From: Streptococcus parasanguinis
GTDB taxonomy: Bacteria; Bacillota; Bacilli; Lactobacillales; Streptococcaceae
Reading direction: 5' to 3'
NCBI RefSeq assembly: GCF_032163505.1
Contig: NZ_CP134147.1
Coordinates: forward strand, 648,501 to 712,500
DNA: 64,000 bases
The number at the start of each line of letters is the position of its first letter. Position 1 is the first letter of the stretch. Below the pieces are notes generated by a model, which had not been told where the DNA came from, searched no databases, and saw only the letters and a list, made by a program, of their open reading frames with translations. Below, one piece after another: positions 8,183 through 16,548 of this stretch. The position numbers and the translations under genes are program-made.

Positions 8183-11100
8183 ATGGTTGATTATTCAAAA
8201 ATACATGAAGTAATTGCGGAAACAAATGAAGGGATTCTCTTGGCTGAGTATCAACCAGAGTATCGTACAGATAGGGAGTATCAGTCAGAGGCTGATTTAG
8301 AAAATCAGTTGATTTCTGATTTGGTAAATCATCTCAACTATGAACGCTTAAATATTCATACACCTGAAGAGCTCTTAGCAAATGCTAAGGTGCAAATTGA
8401 AAAACTTAATAAGGTAACGTTTACGAATGCTGAGTGGAATCGATTTGTAGTAGAGTATTTAGACTGCCCCAATGAAGGATTAGTTGAAAAAACTCGAAAA
8501 ATCCAAGAGAATTATATCTATGATTTTGTCTTTGATGATGGACGGATTAAAAATATTTTCATTCTTGATAAGAAAAACATTCACAACAACAGCATGCAAG
8601 TCATCAACCAGGTGACCCAAGTGGGTAGTCATACCAACCGTTATGATGTCACCATCTTGGTAAATGGACTTCCTTTAGTTCAGATTGAATTAAAGAGACG
8701 AGGGGTTAGTCTTAAAGAAGCTTTTGAGCAAATCCATAGATATAGCAAGGAAAGCTTCAATAGAGAAAATTCTTTATACAAATACATTCAAATTTTTGTC
8801 ATTTCTAATGGGACTTATACACGCTACTTTGCCAATACGACAGCTCAAAATAAAAATCATTATGAGTTCACCTGTGAATGGGCAGACCGAAAAAATAAAA
8901 CGATTCACGACCTGGAGGACTTTACCATTACCTTTTTGAGCAAACGAGTTCTTTTAGAAGTTTTAACCAAGTATTGTGTCTTTGATGCTGATAATACATT
9001 ACTCATCATGCGCCCATATCAGATAGCTGCAACAGAGAGTATTTTACGAAAGATTCATTCCACAAATGAAATGAGGAATTTCGGTACGATCAATGCCTGT
9101 GGCTATATCTGGCACACTACTGGTTCTGGGAAAACTTTAACTAGTTTTAAGACTGCTCGTTTAGCAACAGAGTTGGACTATATTGACAAAGTGATTTTTG
9201 TGGTTGATAGAAAAGACCTAGACTATCAAACCATGAAGGAATATCAAAAATTCCAACCGAATTCAGTCAATGGTAGCAACAATACAAAAGAACTCCAACG
9301 TAGTATTGAAGAAAATGATGATCGAATTGTTGTCACAACGATTCAAAAGTTAAATAAATTTATAACAGCAAATCCAAACCATGAAATCTATAGTAAAAAA
9401 TGTGTTCTAATCTTTGATGAATGCCACCGTTCCCAGTTTGGAAAGGCTCAAAAACGTATCAAAAAAGCCTTTAAGCAGTATGCTTTATTTGGATTTACAG
9501 GGACCCCAATTTTTCCAGAAAATAGCTTGACTGGAGAAACAACACAAGAGGTTTTTGGAGAGCAACTTCATAACTACGTTATCACAGATGCTATTCGAGA
9601 TAAAAAAGTGCTGAAGTTCAAGGTTGACTATAACTATATCAAGCCTGAAATCAATAAGTATAGAGAAGCGGAAAAGGCAGTCGGCCGAGAGCTTGATGAA
9701 AAGAAACTCAAAAAGATGGAGAAGGAACTCCTTTTACATCCAGAACGGATTGCAACCATCACAGAGTATCTGTTGAGAGTTTATAATGATAAGACGCACC
9801 GAAATCAACACTATACTCATAAACAAAAACAACTGTCTGGATTTAATGCCATGCTGGCAGTACAAAGCATTGAAGCTGCGAAATTATACTATGAAGAACT
9901 TCAGCGACAACAAGCAGCATTACCAGAAGCTAAGCGTTTGAAGGTCGCAACTATCTTTAGCTTTGCGCCTAACGAAGAACAGTCAGCTTATGGAGAAATT
10001 CAAGATGAAGAGCTAGAACCTCAAGATACAGCTATGCCTCTTTCATCTAAAGAGTTTCTTTCTAAAGCAATCTATGACTATAATCAAATGTTCAAGACCA
10101 ACTTTTCGACTGATGGGAAAGAGTTTCAAAATTACTATCGTGACCTTTCTAAACGAGTTAAGTCCAAGGAAGTGGATTTGCTGATTGTAGTGGGTATGTT
10201 CTTGACAGGTTTTGATGCGCCGACCATGAATACTCTCTTTGTCGATAAAAACCTACGTTATCATGGTTTGATTCAGGCTTTTTCTAGAACCAATCGAATT
10301 TTTAACAAGGTTAAACCTTTTGGAAATATCGTATGTTTCCGTGATTTAGAAAAAGCTACTCAAGAAGCTATTAAAACCTTTGGGGATACTAATAAACTTG
10401 ATATTATCTTAGAAAAAAGTTTTAGCGAATACATGGATGGTTTCGTGGATCAGATAACGGGTATCAAGGTTAAAGGTTATACAGAAGTCTGTCAGGAAAT
10501 TCTCGAAAGATTCCCTAATCCACAAGAAATAGAAACAGAACATGATAAAAAAGAGTTTGTTAAGTTATTTGGTGAGTTTCTGAAACTTGATAACGTGCTC
10601 CGAAATTATGATGAGTTTCAGGAAATCGATAAGCCTATCTCGGAAGGATATCTCCAAGATTTAAGAAGTTCTTACGTGGAAATTCGAGATGAATTCTTAA
10701 ACCTTAAAAACTATGAAAGAACAAAAGATTTAGGTGTTGACCTTTCAGATATTGAATTTGAGATTGAACTCTTAAAAACGGATGAGATTAATCTAGACTA
10801 TATACTTGCTTTGATTGTCGAAAAATCGAAGAACTCTGAGTCTAAAGAAGCAATGAAAGCTGAAGTTAGCCGTGTCATCCGCTCAAGTATTGATATTCGT
10901 GCTAAGGAAGAGTTGGTGATTGGCTTTATCAATGATACTGATTTAGCGAGTCTGAAAGACCATGATGAAATTATCAATGCATTCTATGCTTATGGTAAAG
11001 AACGTAAAGCAGTCGCTATTCGTGAATTGGCAGAATCTGAAAATCTTGTAAAAGATTATCAATTATTCATTGATCGTTCTATTCAACGTGGTTATGCTGA

Positions 11101-11227
11101 GAATAGTGGAGCTGATTTGGATTCGATTATTCCACCGACTTCTCGTAGACATGGAGCTCGTGAACGTAAGAAACAAGAAGTTCTACATCAGATTCAAACA
11201 TTAGTAGAAGTATACTCAGGTATTTGA
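8183..11227 (+). CDS. hsdR: Type I restriction enzyme HsdR, 1014 aa
   Basis: Motor and nuclease subunit of the type I complex, which translocates unmodified DNA and cuts it. The N-terminal PD-(D/E)XK nuclease domain shows IELKRRG near residue 167-173. The SF2 helicase part shows Walker A TTGSGKT (about 312-318), DECH (about 411-414) and FGFTGTP (motif III). A C-terminal helical domain contacts HsdM/HsdS. Length is typical. It follows the half-hsdS by 54 bp with its own AAGGAAC-type ribosome-binding site and ends the operon. Confidence 0.96.
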   Translation: MVDYSKIHEVIAETNEGILLAEYQPEYRTDREYQSEADLENQLISDLVNHLNYERLNIHTPEELLANAKVQIEKLNKVTFTNAEWNRFVVEYLDCPNEGLVEKTRKIQENYIYDFVFDDGRIKNIFILDKKNIHNNSMQVINQVTQVGSHTNRYDVTILVNGLPLVQIELKRRGVSLKEAFEQIHRYSKESFNRENSLYKYIQIFVISNGTYTRYFANTTAQNKNHYEFTCEWADRKNKTIHDLEDFTITFLSKRVLLEVLTKYCVFDADNTLLIMRPYQIAATESILRKIHSTNEMRNFGTINACGYIWHTTGSGKTLTSFKTARLATELDYIDKVIFVVDRKDLDYQTMKEYQKFQPNSVNGSNNTKELQRSIEENDDRIVVTTIQKLNKFITANPNHEIYSKKCVLIFDECHRSQFGKAQKRIKKAFKQYALFGFTGTPIFPENSLTGETTQEVFGEQLHNYVITDAIRDKKVLKFKVDYNYIKPEINKYREAEKAVGRELDEKKLKKMEKELLLHPERIATITEYLLRVYNDKTHRNQHYTHKQKQLSGFNAMLAVQSIEAAKLYYEELQRQQAALPEAKRLKVATIFSFAPNEEQSAYGEIQDEELEPQDTAMPLSSKEFLSKAIYDYNQMFKTNFSTDGKEFQNYYRDLSKRVKSKEVDLLIVVGMFLTGFDAPTMNTLFVDKNLRYHGLIQAFSRTNRIFNKVKPFGNIVCFRDLEKATQEAIKTFGDTNKLDIILEKSFSEYMDGFVDQITGIKVKGYTEVCQEILERFPNPQEIETEHDKKEFVKLFGEFLKLDNVLRNYDEFQEIDKPISEGYLQDLRSSYVEIRDEFLNLKNYERTKDLGVDLSDIEFEIELLKTDEINLDYILALIVEKSKNSESKEAMKAEVSRVIRSSIDIRAKEELVIGFINDTDLASLKDHDEIINAFYAYGKERKAVAIRELAESENLVKDYQLFIDRSIQRGYAENSGADLDSIIPPTSRRHGARERKKQEVLHQIQTLVEVYSGI

Positions 11228-11379
11228 TCATGAAACTAAGAATAATTACCTAAGAGAAAGATCAATTCACTATTAAGAAATTTTGGGTTTAATAATGAAG
11301 GATATTATTAATAAGTGGATTGAAAAAACAGTAGAGGTTAAATTTCAACTATTCCCAAATTTTTTTCGAATGATAGAAG

Positions 11380-11405
11380 TAGAGGGGCCTTCCCTCTATT
11401 TTTTA
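11380..11405 (+). terminator. Terminator of the hsd operon
   Basis: TAGAGGG (11380-11386) pairs with CCCTCTA (11392-11398) and is followed by seven T residues. It lies just before the ribosome-binding site of the first rpn gene. Confidence 0.8.
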
Positions 11406-11421
11406 TCGAAAAGGAGCAGGA

Positions 11422-12297
11422 ATGCAGAAAAGACATGCACATGTATCGCCGACCTTGGACATCATGGTCAAGAAGATTTTTAGTTTGCCGGAGGTGACGG
11501 CAGCATTTATTCGGGACATTTTAGAGCTAGATGTGGCAGATGCTCAGATTGTGGAGGGAAACCAACCCCACAGCATGGCCTATGAGGAGGATGATTTGTT
11601 CTCCACTGCGGTGGATGTGAGGGCCAAGCTCCATGACGGGACCGAGGTGATCATCGAGATCCAGATTCGCAAGCAGCAGTATTTCTTGAATCGGTTCCAT
11701 TACTATTTGGCCAATCAGCTGGTGGAAAATGTGCAAAAACTGCGCCAGCAAGGCCAGACACATAAGATGTACGAGCAGATGGAGCCCGTCTATGGGATTG
11801 CAATTTTGGAGAAGTCGCTCTTGCTAGACGAAGAAGCCGCCATCAATAAATACTGGCTGACCAATAGCCGGTCCGGGAAGCAACTTAAGGCTTATTATAA
11901 AAATGGCAAGCACCAAAATCTTCTGCAGGTTGCCTTTTTAGAGCTAGACAAGTATAATAAAGATGAGAACCTGACAGATGCAGGCAGACAGTGGTTGGAG
12001 TTTTTTGGGAATCTTCCCTTCACAAAAGCTCCCAGTCAGGCTGTAGCCCACGCAGATTCATTATTAGATTCATCTAGCTGGACCAAGGAGGAAAAGACCA
12101 TGATAGACGAGCGGATTCGGATTCAAGAAAATTATGATATGACCCTGGAGACAGCGATAGACGAAGCACGCGAAGAAGGTCTGGAACAAGGTCGTAAACA
12201 GTTGGTATGCGAAATGGTCTCACGAGGAATGACACCTGAGCTTATCTCAGATATGACGGGTTTATCGCTGGAAGAGATTGAGACTCTTCTTTCTTGA
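11422..12297 (+). CDS. Rpn-family PD-(D/E)XK nuclease, 291 aa, short-repeat form
   Basis: Member of the Rpn / PD-(D/E)XK nuclease-family transposase group (PF12784-like). The nuclease core has Asp65 (VDVRAKL) and Glu79-Ile-Gln81 (EIQ), then QYFLNRFHYYLANQL. AAGGAG lies before the ATG. The C-terminus after residue 226 begins with a second ATG preceded by a perfect AAGGAGG (12085-12091). It carries a single GLEQG unit and ends in a small helical tail (MTPELISDMTGLSLEEIETLLS). Rpn proteins were named for recombination promotion and later shown in E. coli to be antiphage toxins. It is similar to the gene at 13623-14693; the two flank a metabolic gene. Confidence 0.9.
   Translation: MQKRHAHVSPTLDIMVKKIFSLPEVTAAFIRDILELDVADAQIVEGNQPHSMAYEEDDLFSTAVDVRAKLHDGTEVIIEIQIRKQQYFLNRFHYYLANQLVENVQKLRQQGQTHKMYEQMEPVYGIAILEKSLLLDEEAAINKYWLTNSRSGKQLKAYYKNGKHQNLLQVAFLELDKYNKDENLTDAGRQWLEFFGNLPFTKAPSQAVAHADSLLDSSSWTKEEKTMIDERIRIQENYDMTLETAIDEAREEGLEQGRKQLVCEMVSRGMTPELISDMTGLSLEEIETLLS
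12100..12297 (+). CDS. Putative intragenic RpnS-like antitoxin (65 aa) within rpn 1
   Basis: ATG 12100 is in frame with the full gene (codon 227) and has AAGGAGG at 12085-12091 with an 8-nt spacing, a better ribosome-binding site than most real starts here. The product would begin MIDERIRI and contain only the C-terminal oligomerisation tail. E. coli rpn genes make such C-terminal proteins, which block the full-length nuclease. Translation here is an inference from the site and from its conservation in the second rpn gene. Confidence 0.55.
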   Translation: MIDERIRIQENYDMTLETAIDEAREEGLEQGRKQLVCEMVSRGMTPELISDMTGLSLEEIETLLS

Positions 12298-12303
12298 GTC
12301 GTT

Positions 12304-12330
12304 AAAAGAGGCACTGCCTCTTTTCTTTTT
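12304..12330 (+). terminator. Terminator after rpn 1
   Basis: AAAAGAGGC (12304-12312) and GCCTCTTTT (12316-12324) form a hairpin with a T-rich tail. Confidence 0.85.
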
Positions 12331-12449
12331 GAAAAAACTTGAAAATTTTCCCATTTTTTCAATCCGCCTTTCTAGAATTGTGGTAGAATAGAGTCAACAA
12401 AGAGCTATCCTCACCAACAGTGTGATCGATACTAGAAAAGAGGATTCTG

Positions 12450-13373
12450 ATGACAAGAAAAATTGGTATTATTGGTTTGGGGCATGTGGGTGCGACCTTG
12501 GCCCACAGCATGATTTTGAAACACACCTGTGATCATTTGGTTTTGATTGATACCAATGAGAAGAAGGTCAAGGCAGATGCCTTGGATTTCTGTGATACAG
12601 TTGCCAATACCGGGTATCCGGTTCATATCACGGTCAATGACTACGCGGCTTTAAAAGATGCGGATGTCGTAGTGTCGACTCTTGGAAATATCGAGTTGCA
12701 GGCTAATAACACAGATGACCGTTTTGCGGAGCTTCCCTTTTCCAGCAAGCAAGTGGTGCAAGTAGCGCGTGATTTGAAAGCTTCTGGCTTTAGTGGTGTT
12801 TTGCTAGTGGTGACCAATCCGGTCGATGCGGTCACTCAACTTTATCAACAATATACCGGCCTTCCAAAAGAGCAGGTGATTGGGACAGGGACCTTACTGG
12901 ACACAGCTCGAATGAAGCGTGCAGTCGCTGATCGTTTGCAGGTTTCTCCTGCTAGTGTATCAGGCTACAACCTCGGTGAGCACGGAAATTCTCAATTTGT
13001 TGCTTGGAGTCAGGTCCGTGTCAAAGGACATGCCATTACCGATCTCTTCTCTCAAGAAGAGCTTGACGCCATCAACTACGAGTCCTTGCGAGGCGGCCAC
13101 ACGGTTTTCTTTGGCAAATTCTATACCAATTTTGGGATTGCAGCAGCAGCCCAACGCTTAGCAGAAGCTGTGATAAATGATAGCCACGAGGAAATGCCTG
13201 TGTCTAACTATCGTCCAGAATATGGAACCTATCTTGGCTACCCGGCGATTGTAGGTCGAAAAGGAATTATTGAACGATTGGACTTGCATTTGACAGAAGA
13301 AGAAAAAGAAAAATTACTCCATTCAGCCGAAACCATCAAGGAAAATACACGAAAGGGATTGGAGCATGCATAA
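12450..13373 (+). CDS. L-2-hydroxyacid dehydrogenase, HicDH type, 307 aa
   Basis: NAD-dependent dehydrogenase of the lactate/malate dehydrogenase family. The nucleotide-binding GLGHVG starts at residue 8, STLGN and TNPVD follow, and the catalytic histidine is His178 in GEHGNSQF. The whole chain resembles L-2-hydroxyisocaproate dehydrogenase of lactobacilli more than streptococcal L-lactate dehydrogenase (including STLGNIxLQ and the GTGTLLDTARM motif). Such enzymes interconvert 2-oxo and 2-hydroxy acids from branched-chain amino acids. Monocistronic: TAGAAT-like -10 upstream, AGAGGA ribosome-binding site, repeat A2 downstream. The name HicDH is family-level; substrate range was not tested. Confidence 0.85.
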   Translation: MTRKIGIIGLGHVGATLAHSMILKHTCDHLVLIDTNEKKVKADALDFCDTVANTGYPVHITVNDYAALKDADVVVSTLGNIELQANNTDDRFAELPFSSKQVVQVARDLKASGFSGVLLVVTNPVDAVTQLYQQYTGLPKEQVIGTGTLLDTARMKRAVADRLQVSPASVSGYNLGEHGNSQFVAWSQVRVKGHAITDLFSQEELDAINYESLRGGHTVFFGKFYTNFGIAAAAQRLAEAVINDSHEEMPVSNYRPEYGTYLGYPAIVGRKGIIERLDLHLTEEEKEKLLHSAETIKENTRKGLEHA

Positions 13374-13379
13374 AAGCAA

Positions 13380-13560
13380 AGAGAGTGGGACAGAAATCGG
13401 TAATTCGTTAGAATTTGATTTCGTCGTCCCACCTCCGCACAGTTGAGTAGGGCTGTAAAAGCTGATGAAATCAGCGTAGTAGAGCCCACTCAACCACTGC
13501 GTCTTGCTCGACAATCCAAAAATAATTGAGAGGCTAGGACTTTTGTCCCAGCCTCTTTTT
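13380..13560 (+). repeat. Intergenic repeat A, copy 2
   Basis: Same orientation and near-identical to copy 1, including the nested arms and the terminal hairpin AGGCTaGGAC/GTCCcAGCCT with a T-run. It ends the dehydrogenase transcript and lies just before rpn 2. Confidence 0.9.
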
Positions 13561-13622
13561 CTGCAATTTTTTCGAATGGTATAAGTGAGGGGATTCCCTA
13601 CACGAAATCATTGGAGGTTGCT

Positions 13623-14693
13623 ATGAAGAAACGACACGAGTATGTATCGCCCACCTTGGATTTAATGGCGAAAAAGATTTTTAGTCTGCCGGATGTGACA
13701 GCGAAATTCATCCGCGAAGTATTGGATCTGCCAGTAGAGTCCGTTGAGATTTTAGAAGGAGACCAGATCCATGAGCAGGGGTTTTTAGGAGATCTTCCTT
13801 TTGAAACATCTGTTGATGTGAGAGCAAGACTAGATAGTGGGCTTGAAGTCATCATTGAGATTCAAGTTTTGAAGCAAGAGTATTTCTTGAATCGTTTTCA
13901 CTATTATTTAGCCAATCAACTGGTAGAAAATGTCCAACGCAAGCGAAAGAAAGGGGCAACCCATTCTATGTACCAGGAGCTGGAGCCGGTCTATGGGATC
14001 GCTATCCTGGAGCGAAGTATTTTTCCTCATTTAGATTCACCTGTCAATGTCTATGAAATGCGCCATACAGTAGATGGGACACCTCTTTATAGCCCTCGAA
14101 AGGATGGAGTAGCTCATAATATGTTAAAGGTTGCCTTTTTAGAGTTGGATAAGTATAATGAAAGTAGAGATACGGAGTTGAATGCTCACTGGAGACAATG
14201 GCTTGAATTTTTTGGCAATCGCCCATTCAGTCATCAACCAGATCAAGTGATCGAGCAGGCAGAATCGCTCCTGATCCCATCAAATTGGACAAGGGAGGAA
14301 AAAGAAATGATTGATGAACGGATTCGTATCAGAGAAAATTGGGAAATGAGCATGGATACCTTTCGGAAAGAACAACTGGAAGCCGGTTTTCAGAAAGGGT
14401 TGAAACAAGGTCTTGAACAGGGACTCGAACAGGGACTCGAACAAGGTCTTGAACAAGGTTTAGAACAAGGTTTAGAACAAGGTCTCGAACAAGGACTCGA
14501 GCGTGGTCTCGAACAGGGATTGGAACAAGGCAGACAAGAAGGCATGGAGTTGGGAGTTCAAGCTGGTCAGCAGTCTCTGATTCAAAAACTATCTTTGAAG
14601 GGGATGAGTATCGAGATGATTGCTGAAATGACGGATTTATCCAGCGAATCCATCAAAAAAATGTTGGCTACTGATTTGTCTAATGAGGAGTAG
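13623..14693 (+). CDS. Rpn-family PD-(D/E)XK nuclease, 356 aa, with eleven LEQG-type repeats
   Basis: Paralogue of the rpn gene at 11422. The start is ATG 13623 after GGAGG (13613-13617). Nuclease residues are in the same places: Asp65 (VDVRARL) and Glu79-Ile-Gln81. After residue 260 come eleven tandem tetrapeptides (LKQG, seven LEQG, LERG, two LEQG; 14400-14531), predicted helical, then a tail ending MSIEMIAEMTDLSSESIKKML. An internal ATG at 14307 (codon 229) follows GGGAGG. In E. coli Rpn proteins the number of such four-residue repeats differs between strains and sets oligomerisation. Function in phage defence is inferred. Confidence 0.9.
   Translation: MKKRHEYVSPTLDLMAKKIFSLPDVTAKFIREVLDLPVESVEILEGDQIHEQGFLGDLPFETSVDVRARLDSGLEVIIEIQVLKQEYFLNRFHYYLANQLVENVQRKRKKGATHSMYQELEPVYGIAILERSIFPHLDSPVNVYEMRHTVDGTPLYSPRKDGVAHNMLKVAFLELDKYNESRDTELNAHWRQWLEFFGNRPFSHQPDQVIEQAESLLIPSNWTREEKEMIDERIRIRENWEMSMDTFRKEQLEAGFQKGLKQGLEQGLEQGLEQGLEQGLEQGLEQGLEQGLERGLEQGLEQGRQEGMELGVQAGQQSLIQKLSLKGMSIEMIAEMTDLSSESIKKMLATDLSNEE
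14307..14693 (+). CDS. Putative intragenic RpnS-like antitoxin (128 aa) within rpn 2
   Basis: ATG 14307 is in frame with the full gene and is preceded by GGGAGG (14293-14298) at 8 nt. The product would start MIDERIRI, the same sequence as the internal start in rpn 1, and would hold the whole tetrapeptide-repeat array and tail without the nuclease domain. Known E. coli RpnS proteins have this make-up. Independent translation is inferred, not shown. Confidence 0.55.
   Translation: MIDERIRIRENWEMSMDTFRKEQLEAGFQKGLKQGLEQGLEQGLEQGLEQGLEQGLEQGLEQGLERGLEQGLEQGRQEGMELGVQAGQQSLIQKLSLKGMSIEMIAEMTDLSSESIKKMLATDLSNEE
14400..14531 (+). repeat. Eleven 12-bp units encoding LEQG-type tetrapeptides
   Basis: 132 bp made of eleven 12-bp units. 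Codons for Leu, Gln and Gly vary between units (ctt/ctc/tta/ttg, cag/caa, gga/ggt/ggc), so the units are not perfect DNA repeats, yet the amino-acid pattern is almost constant (one LKQG, one LERG). Confidence 0.93.
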
Positions 14694-15008
14694 TAGCACG
14701 AACAGAATTTTGGGAACAATGAAACTTCGAGAATTACCTTGCTGAGAAAAAAGTAGTTCTAAAATGGATTGTAAAGATCGTCTAGGGCTCGTTTTTATTG
14801 GATGGTGATCCTCTACAGATTTATACGGTTATGATTTATTGAAGGTTGGACACTTTTGTCCAACCTTTTTTCTCGTTCTTATTGGCCCATCCTTAGTGAA
14901 ATGGAATAAAAGTTTAAAATGTCCGAGTTGTAATCCTTGACGTTACATTGTGATCTTGTATAATAGCTATTGTAACAAAAAATCTTACAACAGAAAGAGG
15001 AAACAACT
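14694..15008. other. Intergenic region between rpn 2 and flavin reductase
   Basis: The 315-bp gap has a terminator (14842-14872: AAGGTTGGAC with GTCCAACCTT, then T-run) and a promoter (TTGACG 14937-14942, TATAAT 14959-14964, 16-bp spacing) for the flavin reductase gene. No gene is visible in the rest. Confidence 0.8.
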
Positions 15009-15548
15009 ATGAAAAACATTTTATTTATCGTCGGATCTCTTCGTCAAGGATCTTTTAACCACCAAATGGCTAAGAAAGCAGAAAGCCTTCTGGAAGGAAA
15101 AGCAACGGTGACTTACTTGGACTACAAGGACATTCCAATGATGAACCAAGATTTGGAAACACCAACCCTGCCTGCTGTGCAGGCAGCGCGTGATGCGGTT
15201 CTTGCTGCGGATGCCATCTGGATCTTCTCGCCAGTTTATAACTTTGCGATTCCAGGCGTAGTGAAAAACCTGATCGACTGGCTTAGCCGTGCCCTTGACC
15301 TGTCAGAAACTCGTGGTCCATCTGCCCTTCAAGATAAGATCGTAACGGTTTCTTCAGTAGCTAATGCCGGACACGAACCAATGTTTGCGGCTTATCAAGC
15401 GCTCTTGCCATTCGTTCGGACTCAAGTGGTTGGAGAGTTTACTGGAACAACCGTTAACCCAGAAGCCTGGGAAACAGGTGAATTAGTCTTGACAGATGAA
15501 GCGGTCGCAGGACTGGAAAAACAAGTACAAGCCTTATTAGAAGCATAA
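15009..15548 (+). CDS. NAD(P)H-dependent FMN reductase family protein, 179 aa
   Basis: Flavodoxin-fold flavin reductase (PF03358). The FMN phosphate-binding loop is GSLRQGSFN (residues 9-17) and the second flavin contact is [21 protein letters not shown] (about 75-95, described here by its key SPxYN and IPG residues). The enzyme would reduce FMN or quinone-like substrates with NAD(P)H in the cytoplasm. Strong own promoter upstream and bidirectional terminator downstream, so it is a single-gene unit. Physiological substrate unknown. Confidence 0.88.
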   Translation: MKNILFIVGSLRQGSFNHQMAKKAESLLEGKATVTYLDYKDIPMMNQDLETPTLPAVQAARDAVLAADAIWIFSPVYNFAIPGVVKNLIDWLSRALDLSETRGPSALQDKIVTVSSVANAGHEPMFAAYQALLPFVRTQVVGEFTGTTVNPEAWETGELVLTDEAVAGLEKQVQALLEA

Positions 15549-15549
15549 G

Positions 15550-15577
15550 AAAAGCTGAGACAGAAGTCTCAGCTTTT
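15550..15577. terminator. Bidirectional terminator between flavin reductase and VIT gene
   Basis: AAAAGCTGAGAC (15550-15561) and GTCTCAGCTTTT (15566-15577) around an AGAA loop. A-run and T-run on the two sides serve both converging genes. Confidence 0.9.
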
Positions 15578-16272
15578 TAGATACTAAAGAGTTGCCCGAA
15601 GAAGTATGTCACACCCATGGTGAGAAGGCCAATGATGAGGTTGCGAAGCATGGCTGGCTTGGTTGGTGCTTTTCCCAGTTTCGCACTGGTATAGCCAGTG
15701 AAGATCAAGGATAGTCCAACAACGAAGACTGTCACCGGAATGCGATAGGCAGTTGGAAAGAGAATGATCGAGAGCATTGGAGGAAGGGAACCAACAGAAA
15801 AAGCAAGGAAGCTAGATGCAGCAGCATGCCAAGGATTGGTAAACTCCTCGTATTCGATACCATATTTCTCTTCGACCAGGGCTTTGAGGGGATATTTCAG
15901 AAAGGCCCGTTCTGTCAAAATCTTTGCGGAAGTTTCGCATTCTCCATTTTGAAGATAAGCATTGTAGAGAGAGTCTCTTGCTAACTTTGGATCGCGATCC
16001 AACAAGGCTTGTTCGCGGTTCACAGCGGCTTCTTCCGTGTCTTTTTGTGTGGAAACAGAGACATACTCACCGCCTGCCATCGAAAAGGCACCTGCCAGAA
16101 TCGCCGATAAGCCAGATAGGAAAATGATCCAGATGTTTGGTGTGGCACTGGCCACCCCGATCACCACCCCAGCAATAGAAATGATTCCATCATTGGCCCC
16201 GAGAACAGCAGCTCTCAAGATATTCAATCGGTCGTTAAATGATTCATCTACTCCATGTTTTATTTCAGTCAT
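15577..16272 (-). CDS. VIT1/CCC1-family metal transporter, 231 aa
   Basis: Membrane protein of the vacuolar iron transporter type (PF01988) that moves Fe2+ or Mn2+ out of the cytoplasm. The N-terminal helix has the family pattern NILRAAVLGANDGIIS, followed by GVVIGVA and GAFSMAGGEYVSVSTQ. The cytoplasmic metal-binding loop is rich in Asp/Glu (about residues 75-150), and three more helices follow. Monocistronic with a terminator right at the stop. The specific ion is not determined. Confidence 0.88.
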   Translation of the reverse strand: MTEIKHGVDESFNDRLNILRAAVLGANDGIISIAGVVIGVASATPNIWIIFLSGLSAILAGAFSMAGGEYVSVSTQKDTEEAAVNREQALLDRDPKLARDSLYNAYLQNGECETSAKILTERAFLKYPLKALVEEKYGIEYEEFTNPWHAAASSFLAFSVGSLPPMLSIILFPTAYRIPVTVFVVGLSLIFTGYTSAKLGKAPTKPAMLRNLIIGLLTMGVTYFFGQLFSI

Positions 16273-16548
16273 ACAATATCTCCTTTGTCTTATTTAGAAT
16301 GATTATAAATAAAATACAAAAAGAAAGCAAGGATTTTAACTCAAATGATAAAAGTTCGACAATTTAATGAAATTTAAGTTATAATCTTTGACATTGCAAG
16401 CAAAAAAGAAAGAATAGGGCATACGCCTATTCTAGCAAGGTTTATTTAGCGGAAGTGGTCTTACCATTGAAGATCCTGATGGCATTGTCACACGGGTCAG
16501 AAAAGGATAACAAAAAAACAGCAAATTGCTGTTTTCTGATGAGAAAAA
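16273..16548. other. Intergenic region with a possible VOC-family gene remnant
   Basis: The gap contains the minus-strand leader of the VIT gene and a hairpin AGAATAGG/CCTATTCT (16411-16433). A short plus-strand frame (about 16436-16510) encodes GLTIEDPDGIVTRVRKG and stop, which resembles the end of a glyoxalase/VOC protein. A minus-strand terminator for the MFS gene (AAAACAGC/GCTGTTTT, 16515-16535) ends it. No intact gene. Confidence 0.4.

Noticed and set aside
11283-11483. 66-codon ORF between hsdR and rpn 1
   Set aside because: It reads through the hsd terminator hairpin and overlaps rpn 1 in another frame; no ribosome-binding site, no family.
13323-13514. Recurring minus-strand ORF MSSKTQWLSGLYYADF... 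in the repeat A copies (also 47797 on plus)
   Set aside because: The same frame appears in different repeat A copies by sequence identity of the repeat, without ribosome-binding site, and fuses with unrelated downstream DNA; a repeat artefact.
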